In this document: piece after piece, positions 4,812-9,485 of the stretch
How the letters are laid out: the number at the start of each line of letters is the position of its first letter
Position numbering within the stretch: the first letter of the stretch is position 1
Assembly (NCBI GenBank): GCA_024234075.1
Contig: JACKOV010000018.1
Location: forward strand, 1-9,485
DNA from: Nevskiaceae bacterium
Lineage (GTDB): Bacteria; Pseudomonadota; Gammaproteobacteria; Steroidobacterales; Steroidobacteraceae
Direction: 5' to 3'
DNA length: 9,485 nt
The notes under the pieces: model-generated
The model's input: the letters and a program-made list of their open reading frames with translations, nothing else
The model's database searches: none
Told to the model about the DNA's origin: nothing
Translations under genes and position numbers: made by a program

Positions 4812-5510
4812 ATGGCTGCTGCACGTCGCCTGCCTGCACCGTCTCCCCGGCCGCGCACCGCCCGGGCTCCGCGCAGCCGCGGCCGACCGGCTCGCAGCGA
4901 TGCCGATGTGCGCGATGCACTGCTCGCGGCCGCGCGGCGCCTGTTCCTCGCGCGCGGCTTCGCCGCCGTATCGATCCGCGAGATCGCCGCCGCAGCCGGC
5001 GCCAACGCCGCGATGATCCGCTACTACTTCGGCGACAAGCTCGGGCTCTATCAGGCGATGCTGGAGAACGTGACGGAACCGCTCCGTAGCACGCTCGAGA
5101 CGATGCGCTCGCAGAAAGCCGACGGTGAACTGACGATCGCGACCCTGATCCGGGTCTACATGCGCATGCTGGCCGAGAACCCCTGGCTGCCGCAGCTGAT
5201 CGTGCAGGAGGTACTGGCCGAGGGCGGGCATTTCCGCGGCCAGTTCATCGAGCAGTTCGCCGGCCGCCTCGCTCCACTGTTCGTCGAGGTGTTGCAGCAC
5301 GAGCAGGCCGGCGGGCGCCTGCGCACGGAGGTCGACCCGCAGCTCGCCGCCGTGTCGGCCATCAGCCTTTGCGTCTTTCCGTTCGTATCGTTGCCGATCA
5401 CCAGTCGCGTGCTGGGCTTGTCGGTCGAGGGTGACGCACTCGAACGCCTGGCGGCACATACCAGCGAAGTGTTTCGGCGCGGGCTCGGCGCCGGAGGGCA
5501 GGATCGATGA
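4812..5510 (+). CDS. TetR-family repressor, CecR-like
   Basis: 232 residues. After an Arg/Pro-rich leader of about 30 residues, residues 33-85 form a TetR N-terminal helix-turn-helix (RDALLAAARRLFLARGFAAV, then SIREIAAAAGANAAMIRYYF, then GDKLGLYQAML). The C-terminal part is a helical ligand and dimerisation domain. Position at the head of a membrane-fusion/ABC exporter operon mirrors E. coli cecR (ybiH), which controls ybhGFSR. A similar role, sensing a compound exported by the downstream pump, is likely but the ligand is unknown. The start at 4812 is the first in-frame ATG and lies 7 bases after a perfect palindrome. It lacks a ribosome binding site, so the message may be leaderless or the N-terminal leader shorter. 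The stop overlaps the next start (ATGA, 5507-5510), indicating translational coupling. Confidence 0.9.
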   Translation: MAAARRLPAPSPRPRTARAPRSRGRPARSDADVRDALLAAARRLFLARGFAAVSIREIAAAAGANAAMIRYYFGDKLGLYQAMLENVTEPLRSTLETMRSQKADGELTIATLIRVYMRMLAENPWLPQLIVQEVLAEGGHFRGQFIEQFAGRLAPLFVEVLQHEQAGGRLRTEVDPQLAAVSAISLCVFPFVSLPITSRVLGLSVEGDALERLAAHTSEVFRRGLGAGGQDR

Positions 5511-6466
5511 ACTCGCGGATCGCGATAGCCGCCTGCACGCTCATGCTGGTGGCCTGCTCGAACGAGTCCGGATCAATGCAGGCACTCGGCACCCTCGAGC
5601 GCGACCGCCTCGAGCTGGTCGCCGAATCGAACGAACGCCTCATCGAGACCCTCGTGCACGAAGGCGAACACGTCGATGCGGGCGCACTGTTGCTGCGGCA
5701 GGAAGCCGGACTCATGGAGCCGCGCATCGTGCAGGCCAGGGCTGCGCTGGCGGCAGCCGAACATCGGCTTCAGGAGCTGCAGCACGGACCGCGTGCCCGC
5801 GAGATCGACGAGGCCGAAGCCGCACTGGCCGGCGCGGCGAGCACCCTGCACACCCAGCAGCAGGAGTTCAGCCGGGTCGAATCGCTGGTCGGGCGCAAGC
5901 TGCTGAGTGCCTCCGAGCTCGACCGCGCCCGCGCCGCACGCGATCAGGCCCGTGCAACCCGCGACCAGGCTGTCGCCGCGCTCAAGCTGCTGCGCGAAGG
6001 CACGCGCGTCGAGCAGCTCGAGCAAGCCCGTGCGATGGTCGAGCAGCAGCGCGCCGCACTTGCAGGGCTCGAAGCCTCAGCGGCTCGCTATCTCGTACGG
6101 GCACCGCGCGCCGGCCGCATCGAAGCGCTGCCGTACAAACTCGGCGAGCGGCCGCCCGACGGGGCACCGCTGGTGATCATGCTCGCCGACGACAGGACCT
6201 ATGCGCGTGTCTACCTGCCGGAACCGCTGCGCGCCAGGTTCACGCCGGGCCGGAAGGTCGACGTCACGATCGATGGCGTGGACGGTGCGCTGCCGGGCAC
6301 CGTGCGCTACGTAGCGAGCGAAGCCACGTTCACGCCCTACTACGCACTCACGCAGCAAGATCGCGGTAACCTCAGCTATCTCGCAGAAATCGACCTCGAC
6401 GGGGCGCGTGCCGCCGCCCTGCCGGTGGGCATTCCCGTGCAGGTCGCGGCCGCCGGCGGCGACTGA
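5507..6466 (+). CDS. HlyD-family membrane-fusion lipoprotein (YbhG-like)
   Basis: 319-residue periplasmic adaptor. The N-terminus MNSRIAIAACTLMLVACS has a hydrophobic signal with lipobox LVAC, so Cys17 should be lipidated. E. coli YbhG instead has a plain secretion signal. Residues about 28-65 give the first half of the biotinyl/lipoyl-like domain (ERLIETLVHEGEHVDAGALL). Residues 70-192 are a long Ala/Arg/Glu/Gln-rich coiled-coil hairpin. YLVRAPRAGRIEALPYKLGE (195-214) closes the lipoyl domain, and beta-barrel sequence follows to the end. The family links an inner-membrane ABC transporter to a TolC-type outer-membrane channel, but no such channel is encoded here. The start overlaps the tetR stop by 4 nt. 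The ATPase begins 13 nt downstream, so one operon is clear. Confidence 0.9.
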   Translation: MNSRIAIAACTLMLVACSNESGSMQALGTLERDRLELVAESNERLIETLVHEGEHVDAGALLLRQEAGLMEPRIVQARAALAAAEHRLQELQHGPRAREIDEAEAALAGAASTLHTQQQEFSRVESLVGRKLLSASELDRARAARDQARATRDQAVAALKLLREGTRVEQLEQARAMVEQQRAALAGLEASAARYLVRAPRAGRIEALPYKLGERPPDGAPLVIMLADDRTYARVYLPEPLRARFTPGRKVDVTIDGVDGALPGTVRYVASEATFTPYYALTQQDRGNLSYLAEIDLDGARAAALPVGIPVQVAAAGGD

Positions 6467-6479
6467 GCGGCCACGGATC

Positions 6480-7433
6480 GTGAGCACGGCACCGGCCATC
6501 GTGGCGCAGGGACTGACCCGGCGGTTCGGGTCGGTGGTGGCAGTCGACCACGTCGACCTCACGATCCCGCGCACGCAGATCTACGGCTTTCTCGGTCCGA
6601 ACGGCTCGGGCAAATCGACGGCCATCCGCATGCTCTGCGGCTTGCTCGTGCCGACGTCCGGCCAGGTCGACGTGCTGGACCACCAGATGCCGCGGGATGC
6701 CGAGCGAATGCGCGCCAAGCTCGGCTACATGACCCAGAAGTTCTCGCTCTGGGACGACCTCACGGTGATCGAGAACCTGCAGTTCATGGCGCGGATCTTC
6801 GGCTTCGGGTCACGCGAACGGACGGCGCGCATCGCCGAGCTCACACGCGAATACGATCTCGGAAGCATCGCGACGCAACGGGCCGTCACCCTCAGCGGCG
6901 GCCAGAAACAGCGCCTCGCACTCGCCGCCGCCACGCTGCACCGGCCTGAACTGCTGCTGCTCGACGAGCCGACCAGCGCGGTCGACCCGCAGAGCCGCCG
7001 CGATTTCTGGGAAAGCCTGTTCCGGCTGGTGACCCAGGGCACGACGATCCTCGTGTCGACGCATTTCATGGACGAGGCAGAACGCTGCCACGGACTGGCC
7101 ATCCTCGATCGCGGGCATCTGGTGGCCGAAGGCGCACCGCAACAGCTGATCCGGGACATCCCCGCGATCGTGGTCGAGATCGAGGCCGCAGACACCGTCG
7201 GCGCGCGCCGCGCGCTGGACGGCGACCCGGCGGTGCTCAGCATCGCGCAGCTCGGCACACGCCTGCACGCACTGGTCGATCCCGCCACCCCGACCGCCGA
7301 TGCCAGGCTGCGCGGCCTGCTCGAGCAGGCGGGCGTTGCCGCGCAGGTGGAGATCGTGCGCGCCAGCCTCGAGGACGTATTCGTCGCCGCCACCGGCTTT
7401 CGCACCGCCGCAACCTCGCCGCCGCCACAATGA
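6480..7433 (+). CDS. ABC transporter ATPase, single domain (YbhF-like)
   Basis: 317 residues from GTG 6480, chosen because it lies just after the previous stop and begins the family pattern IVAQGLTRRFGSVVAVDHV. The motifs run in order: Walker A GPNGSGKST at 39-47, Q-loop YMTQKFSLWDDLTV (Gln86), signature LSGGQKQR at 138-145, Walker B LLLLDEP at 158-164, D-loop SAVD, and the H-loop histidine in STHFMDEA (His195). All catalytic residues are present. The C-terminal 90 residues form the small extra domain common in drug and polysaccharide exporters. In E. coli the equivalent YbhF carries two ATPase domains in one chain; this protein has one and would have to dimerise. It powers the permease encoded 16 nt downstream. 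An earlier ATG at 6408 would lie inside the preceding gene and is rejected. Confidence 0.93.
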   Translation: MSTAPAIVAQGLTRRFGSVVAVDHVDLTIPRTQIYGFLGPNGSGKSTAIRMLCGLLVPTSGQVDVLDHQMPRDAERMRAKLGYMTQKFSLWDDLTVIENLQFMARIFGFGSRERTARIAELTREYDLGSIATQRAVTLSGGQKQRLALAAATLHRPELLLLDEPTSAVDPQSRRDFWESLFRLVTQGTTILVSTHFMDEAERCHGLAILDRGHLVAEGAPQQLIRDIPAIVVEIEAADTVGARRALDGDPAVLSIAQLGTRLHALVDPATPTADARLRGLLEQAGVAAQVEIVRASLEDVFVAATGFRTAATSPPPQ

Positions 7434-7449
7434 CGGTGATGCCCCCACC

Positions 7450-8541
7450 ATGCTGAACCGCATCGCTGCCGTCACGATCAAGGAGCTGCACCAGCTGTCG
7501 CGCGACCGGCTGACGTTCGGGATGATCATCGGCATCCCGCTGATGCAGATGCTGCTGTTCGGCTACGCGATCAACTTCGACGTACGCGGCCTGCCCGGTG
7601 CGGTGGTCGATGCCGCACAGACCAGCGGCTCGCGCGCCCTGATCGGCGACCTGCAGGCCTCGGGCGTGGTACGCCTGCTCGCCCCGAGCCCGAGCGTGCC
7701 CGACTTGCGCCGGCGCATGGATACCGGCGAGATCCAGATCGGCGTCGTGATCCCGGCCGATTTCGAGCGCCGGCGCCTGCAGCACGACCGCGCCGCCGTG
7801 CAGCTGCTCGTCGATGGCAGCGAACCGATGACCGACATGGTCGCGAGAGCCTTGGCGGCTACCCCTCCGCCAGCCCGCCAGGGCATGCAGGCCTTGCGGA
7901 CCGAAACGTTCGCCGTGCGCACCGCGTACAACCCGGAACGGCGCACCGCCGTGCAGATCGTGCCGGCCCTGATCGGCGTGATCCTCAACATGACGATGGT
8001 CATCTTCACCTCGGCCGCGATCGTGCGCGAACGCGAGCGCGGCAACTTCGAGCTGCTGATCACGACGCCCGTGCGATCCTGGGAGCTCATGGTGGGCAAA
8101 CTGCTGCCGTATGTATTCATCGGCTTGCTGCAGACGACCTTGGTGCTGATCGTCGGAGCCTGGCTCTTCGACGTGCCGATCAACGGCAGCCTTGGTGACC
8201 TCTACCTCGCCGCAGCGCTGTTCATTGCCGCGGCATTGACGCTCGGACTGCTGATCTCCACGATCACCCGGACGCAGTTCCAGGCCTTCCAGCTCGCCTT
8301 CGTGACTATGCTGCCGTCGATCCTGCTGTCGGGGTTCGTGTTCCCGTTCGATGGCATGCCGACGGCCGTGCGCTGGCTTGCGCAGGTTCTGCCGCTGACG
8401 CATTTCGTCGAAATGATCCGCGGCATCGTGCTGCGTGGCGCAGCGCTCCACGACCTCGGCTGGCAGGCGGCGAAGCTCGGGATCTTCCTGGTCGCTGCGC
8501 TCGCGCTCACGATGCTGCGCTTCCGCAAGCGTCTGGACTGA
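7450..8541 (+). CDS. ABC-2 type exporter permease (YbhS/YbhR-like)
   Basis: 363 residues with ABC-2 exporter topology. One transmembrane helix lies near the start (about 22-42, GMIIGIPLMQMLLFGYAI). A periplasmic domain of about 120 residues follows, then five more helices near 168-190, 218-240, 250-271, 279-300 and 341-356. Between helices two and three is the conserved cytoplasmic stretch RERERGNFELLITTPVRSWE (193-212) that couples to the ATPase. Only one permease is present, whereas the E. coli operon has YbhS and YbhR, so a homodimer is likely. Substrate unknown; relatives export drugs and other amphiphiles. ATG 7450 is chosen for its position 16 nt after the ATPase stop and because homology starts there. 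The stop is 12 nt from the stop of the convergent tonB-like gene. Confidence 0.92.
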   Translation: MLNRIAAVTIKELHQLSRDRLTFGMIIGIPLMQMLLFGYAINFDVRGLPGAVVDAAQTSGSRALIGDLQASGVVRLLAPSPSVPDLRRRMDTGEIQIGVVIPADFERRRLQHDRAAVQLLVDGSEPMTDMVARALAATPPPARQGMQALRTETFAVRTAYNPERRTAVQIVPALIGVILNMTMVIFTSAAIVRERERGNFELLITTPVRSWELMVGKLLPYVFIGLLQTTLVLIVGAWLFDVPINGSLGDLYLAAALFIAAALTLGLLISTITRTQFQAFQLAFVTMLPSILLSGFVFPFDGMPTAVRWLAQVLPLTHFVEMIRGIVLRGAALHDLGWQAAKLGIFLVAALALTMLRFRKRLD

Positions 8542-8557
8542 GCGAACCGCAGCTCAG
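8538..8557. terminator. Small hairpin between convergent genes
   Basis: CTGAGC at 8538-8543 and GCTCAG at 8552-8557 can pair around an 8-base loop, overlapping the stop codons of the permease and the tonB-like gene. There is no U-run on either strand and the stem is only 6 bp. A role in ending transcription from both sides is weakly supported. Confidence 0.25.
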
Positions 8558-8958
8558 CGCCTGGCGGAACGCCGGCGCAACGAGAACTCGATCGGCGCCA
8601 CGACGATCACGCTGCGCGCCACGCCGTTGACTTCATACGGCTTGAAACGCGCCGCCCCGCCCGCACGCTTTCGATGCCAGCCGCGTAGAGCGAGCCATTG
8701 CCACTGGACTTCTCGATGCGGATGTCGCGCGCAAGTCCGTCGCCGTCGATACGTACCAGCAGTTCCACCAGGCCCTCGTGGCGTGCATGGCGGGCTGCGG
8801 CCGGATAGCGTGGCGCCGGCGGCCGCAGATATTCCACCGCTTCGACGATCAAGGGTGCACCGCTGCCAACGGGCGCAGACGGCGGCGCCGATCGCACCGG
8901 ACAGGGCCAGCCGCGGCGGCGTGGCGTACAGGGATCGGGAAACCGCGGAAGCGGCCAT
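8554..8958 (-). pseudogene. tonB: TonB-like protein gene with two compensating frameshifts
   Basis: The frame opened by ATG 8958 starts MAASAVSRSLYATPPRLALS and continues with a short hydrophobic stretch like a TonB membrane anchor. Near 8865-8875 TonB homology moves to another frame: APLIVEAVEYLRPPAPRYP, then ARHEGLVELLVRIDGDGLAR and DIRIEKSSGNGSLYAAGIES. At about 8650-8662, in a G/C-run, it returns to the first frame as ARFKPYEVNGVARSVIVVAP and ends IEFSLRRRSARR. A TonB C-terminal domain is thus complete only across two frames, and the two shifts cancel. The first frame has no stop, so a 134-residue protein is made, but with about 70 residues of nonsense in its centre. TonB transmits proton-motive energy to outer-membrane receptors. 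It lies 22 nt after the ModE-like gene. Sequencing error in GC-runs is the main alternative to decay. Confidence 0.72.
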
Positions 8959-8980
8959 GACGTTCGATCGGGCCGGGGGG

Positions 8981-9439
8981 CTAACCGCCCTTGAGCGAGC
9001 GTTGCAAGGACCGTCGCAGCGAGCCTCCCGCCGCCGCAGCGCCTCCCCGGGCGCCGGGCGATCGTCGTCGTGCGGCCCGTCCGCCGGCCGCCTCGATACG
9101 GGCCGGCAGGCCGCGAAACTCGCGCTGTGCGGCGGCCTCGGCCGCATCCGCCGCACGGCGATAGCATGCGATCAAGGCATGGCCGAATTCGGTCAATTGC
9201 GCGCCGCCGCCATGCACGCCGCCAACGGCGGTGACGACCACCGGCTGCTCGAAGGCATGGTTGAGGTCGTCGAGCAGCAGCCAGCCGCGCCGATAGCTCA
9301 ACCCCAGTTCGCGCGCGGCCTGCGACAGGGAACGGCAGGCATCGATCCGTTCCAGCAGCGCGATCTTGCCGGGGCCGATCGAGGGTCCCGCCGTGAAGTC
9401 GACGCGAATCCGGGCGTGGATCGAACCAGGCTTGTCCAT
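8981..9439 (-). CDS. ModE-type winged-helix regulator lacking molybdate-binding domains
   Basis: 152 residues. Residues 10-95 match the DNA-binding N-terminal domain of ModE: IGPGKIALLERIDACRSLSQ, then AARELGLSYRRGWLLLDDLN with the recognition helix, then GGVHGGGAQLTEFGHALI forming the wing. The two C-terminal TOBE/MOP domains that bind molybdate in E. coli ModE (about 262 residues) are absent. Instead the tail is Ala/Arg/Gly/Ser-rich and low in complexity. Such one-domain ModE relatives are common in proteobacteria, so this need not be a truncation. The start ATG 9439 has no ribosome binding site but a TAGAAT box 7 bases upstream. The gene probably forms an operon with the tonB-like gene. 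A link to molybdate or another metal is inferred from the family only. Confidence 0.85.
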   Translation of the reverse strand: MDKPGSIHARIRVDFTAGPSIGPGKIALLERIDACRSLSQAARELGLSYRRGWLLLDDLNHAFEQPVVVTAVGGVHGGGAQLTEFGHALIACYRRAADAAEAAAQREFRGLPARIEAAGGRAARRRSPGARGGAAAAGGSLRRSLQRSLKGG

Positions 9440-9446
9440 ACGGCCG

Positions 9447-9452
9447 ATTCTA
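9447..9452 (-). promoter_or_regulatory. Putative -10 element of the modE-like gene
   Basis: TAGAAT on the minus strand matches the -10 consensus at five of six positions and lies 7 bases before the start codon. No convincing -35 hexamer is seen at 16-18 bases upstream. If used, transcription would begin at or one base before the ATG. Confidence 0.35.
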
Positions 9453-9485
9453 GGTCCCTGCCCGGCATCGTGGGAGGGTCGGCAA

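Noticed and set aside
5431..6369. 312-codon plus frame overlapping the membrane-fusion protein
   Set aside because: Almost entirely Arg/Ala/Gly, an out-of-frame shadow of the HlyD-like gene, which has a lipobox and clear domain order.
7237..8451. 404-codon open frame on minus, opposite the ABC permease
   Set aside because: His/Gln/Arg-rich shadow frame of the permease and the end of the ATPase; no plausible protein.

Overview
The window looks like chromosomal DNA from a high-GC proteobacterium, most likely a gammaproteobacterium near the Xanthomonadales/Nevskiales/Steroidobacter groups. This rests on a CCA-encoding tRNA-Arg(CCG) very close to the E. coli gene, strongly GC-biased codon use, a ModE/TonB pair and a YbhG/F/S-type exporter operon. 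The taxon is an inference.

Left part (1-2081): the 3' part of a tRNA-Arg(CCG) gene is followed by what I read as a decayed chromosomal integron. On the minus strand are two toxin-antitoxin gene cassettes. The first, brnT-brnA, has a nonsense mutation in the toxin and ends in half of an attC site. The second, higB-higA, is intact and ends in a complete 63-bp attC site that contains the higA stop codon. Divergently, on the plus strand, lies a 5'-altered and 3'-truncated integron integrase (intI). That is the normal intI/cassette polarity, but the catalytic half of the integrase and a recognisable attI are gone.

Middle (2082-4800): a scar-rich zone. It holds a 44-codon DUF2945 gene with an internal in-frame deletion, an intact minus-strand Na+/phosphate cotransporter with a PhoU-like tail, a C-terminal remnant of an AlbA/Schlafen-type ATP-binding regulator, and an unidentified plus-strand coding-like fragment.

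Right part (4777-8541): a compact plus-strand operon of tetR regulator, HlyD-like lipoprotein, ABC ATPase and ABC-2 permease. It is a reduced version of the E. coli cecR-ybhGFSR layout and starts with a perfect 18-bp palindrome that is probably the regulator's own operator. Convergent to it, on the minus strand, are a one-domain ModE-type regulator and a tonB-like gene whose conserved region is split by two compensating frameshifts.

The most notable points are the integron relic with one dead and one apparently live toxin-antitoxin cassette, the paired frameshift in tonB, and the recurrent placement of putative -10 elements 5-8 nt from start codons, which suggests leaderless mRNAs.
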